Shown here: piece by piece, positions 12,882-23,560 of the stretch
How the letters are laid out: each line of letters opens with the position of its first letter
Numbering within the stretch: position 1 is the stretch's first letter
Assembly (NCBI RefSeq): GCF_036898095.1
Contig: NC_090745.1
Location: forward strand, 77,686,094-77,750,093
DNA length: 64,000 bases
Origin: Palaemon carinicauda
Taxonomy: Eukaryota; Arthropoda; Malacostraca; Decapoda; Palaemonidae
Direction of reading: 5' to 3'
Program-made: the position numbers and the translations under genes
The notes under the pieces: generated by a model
Seen by the model: only the letters and a program-made list of their open reading frames with translations
Database searches by the model: none
Told to the model about the DNA's origin: nothing

Positions 12882-13113
12882 GCTCCCAATAATATTAGAG
12901 TACAAACACACATTCTTGCTTAATTTTCAAGAAGCATTGAATTCTACAATAATAACATTATAACAACCATGTTTCTTGAGAATTATAAAGAAAGAAACTA
13001 ATGTCTGCATATACACAAACACTAGTATACAGAGGTGTCTTGTATCATCCCGGTACCAGTAGTCTTTGACAAACATACACACACAAATCCAATCAATTAT
13101 ATTTCAACATGTC

Positions 13114-13116
<3 letters not shown>

Positions 13117-13188
<72 letters not shown>
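13117..13188. repeat. (GA)n microsatellite
   Basis: About 36 GA units, flanked by CCAATCAATTAT on the left and TACCATTTTCTATT on the right as in the neighbouring units. Confidence 0.98.
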
Positions 13189-13190
<2 letters not shown>

Positions 13191-14336
13191 CCATTTTCTA
13201 TTGCACGAGGATCATGTCAAAAGTCTCTAGACTTTTTTTTATTTCCACAAAAATGATGGATAAATTTCTACCAAGTTTTCATTATCAAAATCCAACATAT
13301 TACCTCAAAACTTTATCAACAAATTCCTGCTTTATTCACATTTTCTTATTTGTCAAATAAGCACTTCACACTAAATCGATCGAATGACTTTTTACACGAT
13401 TATTAATAATATATCAATTTCCTAATTACACCAAAAAATATACATTTTTATTTTTAAAACAAATCCATATATGAAATACCAAACATGATATTACATGAAA
13501 TTCTATCATTAAAACCTTCCTATTCGAACTACCAAAAAATGGATTATCAAATTATTTTCAGATAAAAATATCTAAATCAAAACTTTACTTTCAATATTTT
13601 TGGGGAAAATTTTGTATGATTTCAAGAAACTAAATCAAATAAAAAATACCAATCTCTATATTAATTGACATTTAAGGAAAATTACACATCAAAACCAAAG
13701 ATGGACAATTTTTATATAAATGATAAACTGGAAAACTCATATGCAGAATATGATTATTTCTAATCAAACTACGTAAGGGAACTTCCTTGCATACATTATT
13801 TTGAAGAAAAAAAAAACACATCACATCTACCAAAATCATACTTATCTCATAACTTGAGAATATTCACATGTAAATCACCCAATGTAACTTCTTGTATGAC
13901 TTTCAGAAGAAAAAAAAAGTTACCTACCAACCATGACTCCTAAGATATTATTCATAAAAACTCTCATAAACAGGGCATCTTAAATGACATAAACAAATCA
14001 GAACCTAACTACCACAATTTCTACATGATTGAAAATATCAAAACATCGAAAGTGGATTATCTACATGATTTTCATGAAAATATTCATAGGCAGAGCAGAC
14101 GTAACTGATTTTCAAAAGAATATTGATATCAAAACTACTAAATATGGACCTTGACACGATTTTCATGAACATTCACATCCAAACAACCAATGACTTTTAA
14201 TGTCACCCTGAAAAAAATATTTGATTTTAACACATACTAAGAAAAACCTTAATACCTAAATGATCAGAGCTGGATGTTCATATGATTTTCTGGAATATAT
14301 TCATATCGGAAGCACAAAAAAAATCCTTACATAACA

Positions 14337-14345
<9 letters not shown>

Positions 14346-14400
<55 letters not shown>
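14346..14400. repeat. (CT)n microsatellite
   Basis: About 28 CT units preceded by a run of C. Confidence 0.98.
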
Positions 14401-14405
<5 letters not shown>

Positions 14406-14782
14406 GTGTATTAGCTACAAGTCTACTGGCTCTCAATACTTTTATCAATCATGTTTTCAGTGGTATTTCCATTTCACATCTTAAACACACTAAAAAAACC
14501 TACGGTAACACCTTTTCAAAAATAATTACACAACACTTGTGAATGACACAGTGCACACGTTATTTTAGATTTCTGAAGGCATTGAATTCCACAAAGAAAA
14601 AAGCTTACGTAACAACCAACTTTGTTTTCCTAAGCTTGAGAGTATATGCACATGCCCACGAAGTATTTCCATCAAGCATTCTTTGAAGCCGGCAAACACA
14701 AACACAGGCACACAGAAGTCTTTTATCTATCAGGTTTAAGTAGGCTTTGACATGCACTCACAACTCCAATCGATTATCTTTC

Positions 14783-14785
<3 letters not shown>

Positions 14786-14866
<81 letters not shown>
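14786..14866. repeat. (GA)n microsatellite
   Basis: About 40 GA units with the array's usual flanks. Confidence 0.98.
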
Positions 14867-14868
<2 letters not shown>

Positions 14869-15095
14869 TTTATTAGTTTTCTTGCTAATTATCATTTTCT
14901 ACTAATTTACTCTCAAGGAAATGTCTACATTATTTCCTTGTAAAGTAATAAAGAAAGTAATTTTCTATTGCATTTTTATTGTGAAAATTCTACAAATTGA
15001 CCTTTATTCTTCAACAAATTCCAGCTTTATTGGTCTTTTTCATTAAAATAATGCGCTGTTCTTATCAAAATGACCATATAATGTTTAGTACACTG

Positions 15096-15283
15096 TAACG
15101 CTGTTTTTTATCTCTCGCTCTCCCCCTCAATAATAATAGAAATCTGTTTACGTTCGCTATCACATGTTTTATACCGTTTGAATTTTGTTTCATTCTTGCT
15201 CTCAACTATCTGTATATAAGCTCGTTGTCTTGTTGAATAAACTTCACTTGCATTCTTCTCGCCTCTTCGTTAACACCTAACAC
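15096..15283 (+). mobile_element. Possible solo LTR
   Basis: The interval starts TGTAACGC and ends ACACCTAACA. It contains TATATAAG near 15213 and AATAAA near 15236 in promoter/poly(A) order, at a length (188 bp) usual for short LTRs. It interrupts the 1.7-kb array between recognisable anchors. A clean target duplication is not visible (ACAC on the left, CACAC on the right). It could instead be part of the local inverted repeat. Confidence 0.35.
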
Positions 15284-15352
15284 ACACCTCACATTCTGTT
15301 TCAGCTTGCTATCGCATAACAAGACAATGAGCTTATATAGACAGTTGAGAGC
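15198..15352. repeat. Inverted repeat with arms of about 36 bp
   Basis: The left arm 15198-15234 (GCTCTCAACTATCTGTATAT...) is complementary to the right arm 15318-15352 with about four differences. The loop is 83 bp. The left arm carries the TATA-like motif of the possible LTR, so the right arm may be an inverted piece of a second LTR copy. Confidence 0.75.
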
Positions 15353-15525
15353 ATAACAAATAATAATAAATAATAAATTAAGAATATAACATTAACAGTT
15401 TTCTTTATTTTAAAAGAAAATTCTACCCAGTTACAAAACAGCGTATAATTTATTTTCTCAGATGAAAAACTTATTTAATTCACCTAATATAAATTCTACA
15501 CTGATTTTGAACACACATCCATCCC

Positions 15526-15531
<6 letters not shown>

Positions 15532-15617
<86 letters not shown>

Positions 15618-15618
15618 C

Positions 15619-15704
<86 letters not shown>
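15532..15704. repeat. Long (TA)n microsatellite
   Basis: 173 bp of TA with a few ATAC interruptions near 15595-15628. It produces long spurious YIYI ORFs on both strands. Confidence 0.98.
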
Positions 15705-15706
<2 letters not shown>

Positions 15707-16438
15707 TAATTCACTAGTGACTTTGAAGACAAGATTTCAAAAAGAAAAACATAAACTTCATTTTAGATGACTTTTAAACTTTATATCATATCAAAACGAA
15801 CTTGGCAGACTTTAAATAAGTGAAAAAATTCATATCCATGTTAGGAAAAAAGGGACTTCACATATTTTTCAATAAATTATTTCAATTCATAATAGAAAGA
15901 TTTTAAAAAATTAAAGAACAAAATCAAATCTCGCCTGCTAAAAATGAGATATCTCTTGACATACCAAACAATAAAATCTAAAAAACAAAACATGATATAC
16001 ATAACTATCTATTACGTAAAAATACATACTATTGAAATTCCCAAAAACTGCTAACATGACTTTTACCATGACTTTGGAAACAAATAATCCTATCCAAACA
16101 ACCAATAATTGAGGTTTGACATCATTTGTTAGGAAATTATTTACGTCTGAAAACACAATGTGACTTTTTTCTAATTGAGGAAGAAATTAAAATAAAATAA
16201 AACCTCATATTCTATAATACACGACTTTTAAAGCAAATATCCATATCGAATCTACCAACAAAAACTTTTACAGGAATAACAAAACCTTCTTGCCTCCAGA
16301 ATAAGAAACATGGTTTTCACTTATTTTATAAGATTATTACTATTCACACAACGAAGATGATTTTTTCAGCCATTTTCAAAAGAAAATACCAGCAAAAGTT
16401 TATATAAAATAACCAAAAACATATTCATAACATGAAGA

Positions 16439-16441
<3 letters not shown>

Positions 16442-16494
<53 letters not shown>

Positions 16495-16496
16495 GC

Positions 16497-16563
<67 letters not shown>
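16442..16563. repeat. (CT)n-spacer-(GA)n microsatellite palindrome
   Basis: About 26 CT units, a 10-bp spacer (AGCAAAATTG), then about 30 GA units. This forms a near-perfect long hairpin-capable palindrome. Confidence 0.97.
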
Positions 16564-16565
<2 letters not shown>

Positions 16566-17329
16566 AAAACACTTAGAAATGTTTCCGAGATATTGGAGTA
16601 CACCTAAACACCTGTAGACATTATTTCTTCTTCTCTTTACTTGGTTTTCAACTACTGACACACACATTCATTATGAAAATCCTAACCCTGTTTTTCTTCG
16701 ACAAATTCCACTGTTTCCTTAATTATTCTATGTTTTCTTCCAATGAAAAGACCAATTAGGGTTTTACTTCCATTTTTGAATATATATTTATATCCTTATT
16801 CATGTAGAAATATTCTTTTTTTATGTTTTAAAATAATCCATATAAAAAATACAAAATATATCCTAAAACAAATCAGGACTTCAAAACGACATCCTACCCT
16901 AAACACCAATCTATAATTAAATGGTTTTCGGAGGATAACTCTTCTAACAAAAAGTTACTCTTGACTTTCAAACGAAATATTCTTATCCAATCAAGCAAAT
17001 TTGATGGTTTTTATTTTTTAAATGTCTATACACCAAATAATTTCTTTGCTACTTTGAAGTAATAAATTCACTTAAACACGTTAAGACCAAAAAATAAATT
17101 GCAAGACTTTCAAGGCGAATATTCATATCGAAGTTACCAAAAGAGGATATTTTCTGAATAACAATAAAATGCCTATTCAAAATATAAAACGAGTTTCAAC
17201 GTATTTCTGGATAATCTTTTCTATTCACACCACAAAAAGCTTTTTTACGGGTATTCTCAATAATAAAGATCATACCCAACATATCAAAGGTGCTCCTTAT
17301 CACAGGACTTGAAGATCCATTTAATCTAC

Positions 17330-17332
17330 TCA

Positions 17333-17364
<32 letters not shown>

Positions 17365-17432
17365 TAGCCAAGCTACAACCTTAGTTGGAAAAGCAAGATG
17401 CTATAAGCCCAAGGCTTCCAATATGGAAAAAT
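17330..17432 (-). mobile_element. (TAA)-tailed retroposon fragment, copy 2 (3' end only)
   Basis: The (ATT)n tail at 17330-17362 is followed by the complement of GGTTGTAGCTTGGCTAGT and CTTGCTTTTCCAAC, matching the 3' ends at 7512 and 26471. Only about 100 bp are present. Confidence 0.65.
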
Positions 17433-17706
17433 AGTGACATTGTATGATTTTCAGGAAAAAAAAAAACATTTAACTAACAAACATGATTCTTGTTTGGATA
17501 ATTTTGGAAAGAATATTCATATCAAAATTACCAAATATGTAATTTTACAAGATTTTAAAAAATCATTCATATCCAAACAACCGGTGATTTCTAAATTCTC
17601 CTTCAAGAAAACATACGAATTGTGAAATCCAAACTCGTCATAACACACCAATAGGAAAAACAAAAGTATCTTCACCAATGAACATGGCCTTCCTATTATT
17701 TTCATG

Positions 17707-17707
<1 letters not shown>

Positions 17708-17782
<75 letters not shown>

Positions 17783-17789
17783 TCTCTTT

Positions 17790-17834
<45 letters not shown>
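17708..17834. repeat. (CT)n and (TA)n microsatellites
   Basis: (CT)n at 17708-17773, then TA-rich sequence to 17834 with a TTCTCTTTT interruption. Confidence 0.97.
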
Positions 17835-17837
<3 letters not shown>

Positions 17838-17946
17838 TGTAAAAATCCTGTTTTCAGCAGGCTTTCCAGTATAAATCCCAAACACACGCAAACAGGCAAT
17901 AATAAAGTTGTATTAGCTACGTTTCTAATGGCTCTAATTGGAAACC

Positions 17947-17947
<1 letters not shown>

Positions 17948-17980
<33 letters not shown>
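17948..17980. repeat. Poly(A) tract
   Basis: Run of about 33 A residues. Confidence 0.95.
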
Positions 17981-17981
<1 letters not shown>

Positions 17982-18284
17982 ATTCAGACAAGTCCCTCTA
18001 GGTTTTGGAGTACACCTAACCCCATACACAAAACGACCTTATTTCACATAAGTTTATTTGGTTTAAAATTACTGACATATATAGGATAAAAAGCCTTGAA
18101 TCACACTAAATCTTTGAAGAACAAAAATAAAAAACACAAAACTTGCATCAGTAAAGTTTCTGTTGACTTTGAAATATACATAAAAAACTGATTTCACCTA
18201 AACATCAATCAGATATCTGTATGATTAGAAATACTAGGCTAGCGTTGAAATGGAAATTGTGTGTAGAGTCAAAGCTTCAATTAC

Positions 18285-21200
18285 CATTTCTTTCTTTCTA
18301 AGGGAGGAGAATTACCAGCTATGAGTCAACCTCGACTCATACAGAACTGGTCCAAGTAAATTCAGGTGATCTGAAATATAATACATATTAAATCTACAGG
18401 AGAGAAATGTAAAACAAAAATCTATGATAAATATATATATAAATTCTACATAAAAAAACGTTACTTAAAAACATTAAAATCTGAAACAAGAGAAATTCCC
18501 AGAATCCGATAAAATCTAAGGTAAAGTTTTCTACATGATTTTAAAGAAATATTTCATATGCGAACTTGTCTTTCATCATGATTCTGGAACGAATACTCCT
18601 ATCAAAACTACCAGACATACATTTCTACATTTTCAAAACATAGACATTTTGAAAAATCTACATTCAATAAATATATGTTGCATAGTTAAAACAGTGTTAC
18701 ACTCACTGCACTTCGGAATTGTCTCGAGGGTGTGAACATTCAAAACCCATGGGTCAACATCGCAAGACCAATTCGCAACCTTTTTTATAATCACTTTGTC
18801 TTGATGATTCCATTAGCGATTTTTTTTCTTTCTATTTACTAATATCTGAATAATTCTCAATAATTTGGCATTTTGTTATTACAAACGGTTTCATTGTGGT
18901 TATAGTACTTGAAAAAGGTTCATGACGGGTTGGCTGATTTAGTAGAGGCATCTGATATTTAATTACCAACTCCTCCAACAAATATTAATATTTACCAATT
19001 GAGAATAGGCTTAATCAAAGTGCACTTTAATTTGTAATACTAGTTGGTTGTTAAGTGTCTTCACTTTGAAAACTTCTGGAGCACTTCTTCAATCGGAATA
19101 AATGACAAACTTGACATGCAATCGTTTTAACAATGAAAACGCTAATGCTTCACTAGGTAATGAGAGGTGACTTGTTCAATCAAACCAACACTAGAGCAAT
19201 CAGTATATACGTACAGCCTGATTATGTCCTTTCCTTTGAATATGTTCCAAGATATGGTGTTTAAAGTGAATTAGAAAATACTTATATTTCTTTGATAACT
19301 GAGAAAAATGAGAGCATATTCTTGTTATTCGTTTGATCCAAGGTGAAAGAAAAAGACATGGTTGAATAAGATTTATTTTAATGTTTCTTGATAATCATGG
19401 CCTATTCGTATTGTTACATCACCACAATGTACGGACAAAGGTGTTACCCAATTTCCCATACTAGCAAATTTGGAGAAAATCTAAAGGCTCCACTACAACG
19501 TCTCAGATACCCATGGTGTATTGGATCTCAAGACTTCAAAGTAGCTTCAGATCCTGATCCATATATTGGGCTACCATAATCTATTCTCGATACAATACCG
19601 CTTTATAGAGCATCGTTAACGTTGATCTCTTCCCAACCCATATTGTAAAAGAGAACTTCATCATTAGGTTGAAATCATTATTACATTTAGATTTGATGTA
19701 ACATGTATGTGCTTTCCAACGGATGTGAATATCGAATATTAGTCAGAACACTTTACCTTACATTGGAACAGAATTTGAGCATCACCTTATGTAAGATTCA
19801 TATTTTGGGTTTGCTTCCATCTACCGTTCTTGTAAAGTAATTTTGATTGTTTTTTTTTTTTTTCTGCAAAAAGTCTGAAACCAACAATCCATTCAAAACT
19901 CCTTTTTGTCTAATGGAGTAGATTAATTTTTTTTTTTTAAGTGACGATGATTATTATCATAGTGCAAAGTCATTCACCTAAAGGGTACTTTTGAACTCGC
20001 CATGGCATTGGAATTAAATTGGATATAAAATTTAGCCCTTAAGCCAAGCACAGGGGCATCAAATGCCCTTCAGCGCTGTATAATGCAAATTAATCAACTA
20101 TACTCGTACTCTCACATTTGGTACCAGTGGCATTTGAGTAACTATGTCATCAATTATCAATACCACTTGTCACTGCCTTAGAGAACCCACATTCAATTTT
20201 GTGAGGTTTTGAAATAAATATTCTGTAAAAGTTTGGAATGTTTTTTCAATGATAAAATTCCTATCAAAAATACGAAGCCCTACTAAAAACACTATAATTG
20301 TCTTCTGAAGGTCAAAAAAAATCACTACTGTGATTTGCTTTTCTTCAGAATCTCTACGTACATACTTTTCTTTGAGTGCAGAGTCCAAGGATGATAATTC
20401 TGTTTGTTAGCCAAACCATGAAGCTGATAAAATGATAGTAAGACGTAAATACCAAAATACCAATTCAATCTATGAGTTACAGTTTTTTTCTAGTAATCTG
20501 CATCCAGAAGTGGTCAGTGAAATTAGTCTGTAATTGTTTGAATTACTGGGATCTTTTCCTGGTTAAGATACTTGTGTTACTATTTCATGTTTACATGCCT
20601 TCAGAAGTAGAAGTTTGGTCAATATATCATTATAAAAGTCTAATAACTAGACATTTACCAGAGCCATTGAACTACAATTGATACTGCAAATTCCAGCCCC
20701 TCTTCAGTATATACTTTATTACAGTAGTTATATTGCACCTAATCAAAATTTCTTTTTATTGATTCATCTCTTTTTCTGATGGATGGAAAGTGGACATCCA
20801 GATTATTAATACTGCCTATGCTTTCCATATTGCGCCCTAAAACTTTTGAGGTTTCATGTGTATCTATGACCCTTTGTGTATTCATGAATGTTTGCATGTC
20901 TACTATTGGAACAACTGAGTATTCTAAAACTTTGCCACACTTTCTGCATTCAATTTTTTTCAGATACACTAGACACAAACTTTTGCAACAAAATTATCCT
21001 GCATTTTATAGCCTCTCTTCTGAATATAGCTGAAATCTTACTCAAATCGGATTTTAATACACTAATTTCTATGGCTATACAAACCAGTTTGTTAATTATA
21101 TTTCATAACATCAGGAGAGCAGTACTCCAATTTTATCTTTTTTCTTTAAAGTTTCTAATTTTCTTCCAATTACATGGTTTAGTTTATTATTTGGGTTAGT

Positions 21201-21545
21201 GTACGTAACCACCAAGACACCGAGGTATTCATAGTTTGTTATCATCTGCTTGTGTGATAAATCTTAATCAGAATTCATTTGTTTCATCATGTTCTTTTGG
21301 ATAATTAAAGGGAGGCACTTCATCCCTATAAAATTCAAACTGGTCCCAGTTAGCTTTATTTGTATTATAACATTGGATGTGACGACCTGGAGCATGTCCT
21401 AACGTGGTTAATTGAAATAGGGAAATGGTCAAACATAAGGCTGTCCAATCAAACCTCTCAATAATATTGAAATAAAAGTTAATGTCTACAGAGGAATATG
21501 CTCCAGGAGTTTTGGAATAGTAAGCGCTAGTATTTTCAATATTTA
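18285..21545 (-). pseudogene. Decayed LINE 'family 2', longer copy
   Basis: Read on the minus strand, this is a second copy of the element at 7980-9985. Its 3' end near 18290-18345 carries CTCCTCCCTTAG-like sequence and the conserved GAGTC...GAGG block. The RNase H region lies around 18900-19270, including a match to the CCTTGGAACATATTCAAAGG stretch. RT remnants continue upstream, with a 72-codon segment at 20170-20388 holding ITVVIFFDLQK, the expected position of the catalytic RT aspartate. A segment at 21268-21545 has FDWTA and NKANWDQFEFY, matching the junction after a LINE endonuclease domain. No frame is intact. Orientation is opposite to the first copy. Confidence 0.6.
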
Positions 21546-21720
21546 ATACTATTATTATCATAACTTGCTATGCTACAAACCTAGTTCGGAAACCAGCATG
21601 CTATAAACCCAAGGGCTACAACAGGTAAAATAGCCCAGAGAAGAAATAAAAAAGGAAGTAAACTATACGAGAATAAATAAATAATGAATATGAAGGTAAA
21701 TGTCAAAGAGAATGGCATTT
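21546..21720 (-). mobile_element. (TAA)-tailed retroposon fragment, copy 3
   Basis: A short ATT tail is followed by complements of the conserved 3' end (TATGCTACAAACCTAGTTC, then ATGCTATAAACCCAAGGGCT). The rest toward 21720 is diverged. Confidence 0.55.
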
Positions 21721-22094
21721 AATATCGAATTCTACCTTTGGGAATGAATATCCAAATGGTAGCTTGATTAGTAAGAGTCCTTGCTGACAATATTTCTACT
21801 AGGAGGAATAGGTTAGAATCCTTGCCCAGACAGAGACATTAATTCTAAATGAATTTCCAGAGGATATACATTACCAAAGGCATAATTCAATATTCAATTC
21901 CTTTGTGGTTAATATTTACATACATTAAAATAACGAGTGTTAGTGATGTATATTCAACAATGAATACAAAATATCTTAAGAACAGTAACAACGTTAAAAT
22001 AGATCTGTCTTACATAAATAATGAATTGAAACTTAAGCTAGCCTGTTACACATAACTTTCACTTGCAAATTTGAACTTGTGAAGTTTAGCAAAC
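21721..22094. other. AT-rich stretch, nothing recognised
   Basis: One 68-codon plus ORF with no family features. I see no repeat match. Confidence 0.4.
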
Positions 22095-23540
22095 ATTATC
22101 CATGCTAAGATATTGAGGAACCCCTGTCTTCGACCTACTTACAATCATACTTTCAGTTTGTTAGGATTCAACTTTATGCGCCATAACTTGCACCCAACAC
22201 TAATTTTAGCTAGATCTCTATTAAGAGATTCAGCAACCACAGATCTAGATTCAGGAGATGGAACTGATGCAAAGAGAGTAGCCTCATCTGCATATGCAAG
22301 GAGCTTGTTTTCTTTGCTAAACCACATCCTGTGATACAGTATGAAATTGAAAAGTGATTGGCCAAGAACATTACCCTGAGGAACACCTGACATCATATAC
22401 CTATATTCACTATGGTCCCCATCAACAACTCTTTGTAATCTATTACTTAAGAATTCAATCATGATACTGAGAAAAGAGCCACCCGCTCCAAATTTTTCTT
22501 TTTAGTTTGTAAACAAGGGCCTCATGATTAACACAGTCAAGGGCAGCACTAAAATCAAGACCAATCATAAGAACCTCCAAACCACAATCGAGGGATTTCT
22601 GTACAGTGTTGGCAAGAAGGGCACCACATGCTCCAAAGCCTTTAAGAAAGCCAAATAGCAACCTAGGTAACAGATAATAAGCTATAGCAAATCTATTCAG
22701 ATGTTTTGCTAAAATACGTTCCAAAAACTTCAGATAATACAGGAGTTATGAAATTTGGAAGGGAATCAGCTGGACTTGCGTTTCCACAAACAGATTTACA
22801 TAATGGAGTACTATTAGCAATTCTCCAAAAAATGCTTAAAGAACCTTTTCTTTCTAACTTATGCAAAATAACAAATAACTTTAGAGCTAAAAGATTGCAT
22901 TCTTTATAAAAAAAAAATTAAAAAAGGAAAAATACTATTTGGGTCTACACCTCCTAAGCATTAAAGTCAATCAAGAGAGATTTGATTTCACGAGACGAAA
23001 CGCTAAACTAGTTAGTTTAGCCTCAGTAAAACTGGAATAAGGAAGATCTAGTTTCTTATTACTCTATTTACTGTCAAACACAGCCAAAAGTATTGCCTTT
23101 TCCTTTTGGGCAGCGAGTGACCGAGCCATCAGGTTTATATAATGGAAGTACTGTTGCATCTACATCAAAGAATGCAGATCTAAGGGTCACCCACAACTTT
23201 TGTTCCTGGGTTGTACAATTAAGTGTTTCTTTTATGGTTAAATTGTATTATTTTTCAGTTGAAGCATAAACTATCTGAGCAAAAGCTCTAAGTTTAGTAG
23301 TTATTCCAAGTCAAATCTGATCTGTTAATCTTCCAAAGATGAAAGACCTCCCACTTTTCGAAATAAGAACATCTAAAATTATTATTGATCCAGGGTTTGT
23401 CTTTCACTCAGTACCTTGACACTCTAGAAGGGATACGCCTATCAATTATGTTAACTTGAGTCTCATGCAAAGGAACACCAGGTTCAAAACCATTATACAA
23501 TCACGATCAAAAGGCTCAACATTATCATACAATTGTGACC
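22095..23540 (-). pseudogene. Decayed LINE 'family 3', reverse transcriptase (Jockey/CR1-like)
   Basis: Two overlapping minus segments (22455-22724 and 22145-22462) carry RT motifs in order: ILAKHLNRFA, QKSLDCGLEVLMIGLDFSAA (catalytic D), VNHEALVYKLK, EFLSNRLQRVVDGDHS, SGVPQGNVLGQSLF and AYADEATLFAS (YADE where YADD is expected). SLNRDLAKIS and LNPNKLK follow. The upstream part to about 23540 looks like earlier RT sequence in broken frames. This differs clearly from families 1 and 2, which have FVDD/FADD boxes. The D-to-E change and frameshifts make it non-functional. No RNase H follows. Confidence 0.75.
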
Positions 23541-23560
23541 AATTTCAGTAAACTTTTCAA

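Larger units (their letters stand above)
9986..18284. repeat. Degenerate tandem array, period about 1.7 kb
   Basis: Roughly four to five diverged copies follow each other. Anchors recur in the same order. CATTGAATTC(C/T)ACA lies at about 11175, 12945 and 14581. CCAATCGATTAT-like sequence then (GA)n then ACCATTTTCTA lies at 11370, 13117 and 14786. TTC-ACAAATTCC lies at 13317, 15019 and 16699. (CT)n followed by GTATTAGCTAC lies at 10734, 14346 and 17708. Spacings are 1.64-1.77 kb. A shorter internal motif (TATTCATATCCAAACTACCAAA and variants) fills the space between anchors. No ORF outside microsatellites is convincing. Confidence 0.7.

Noticed and set aside
11346..17891. Many 60-124-codon ORFs with RERERE, SLSLSL or YIYIYI stretches
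   Set aside because: They are translations of (GA)n, (CT)n and (TA)n microsatellites, open in several frames on both strands.
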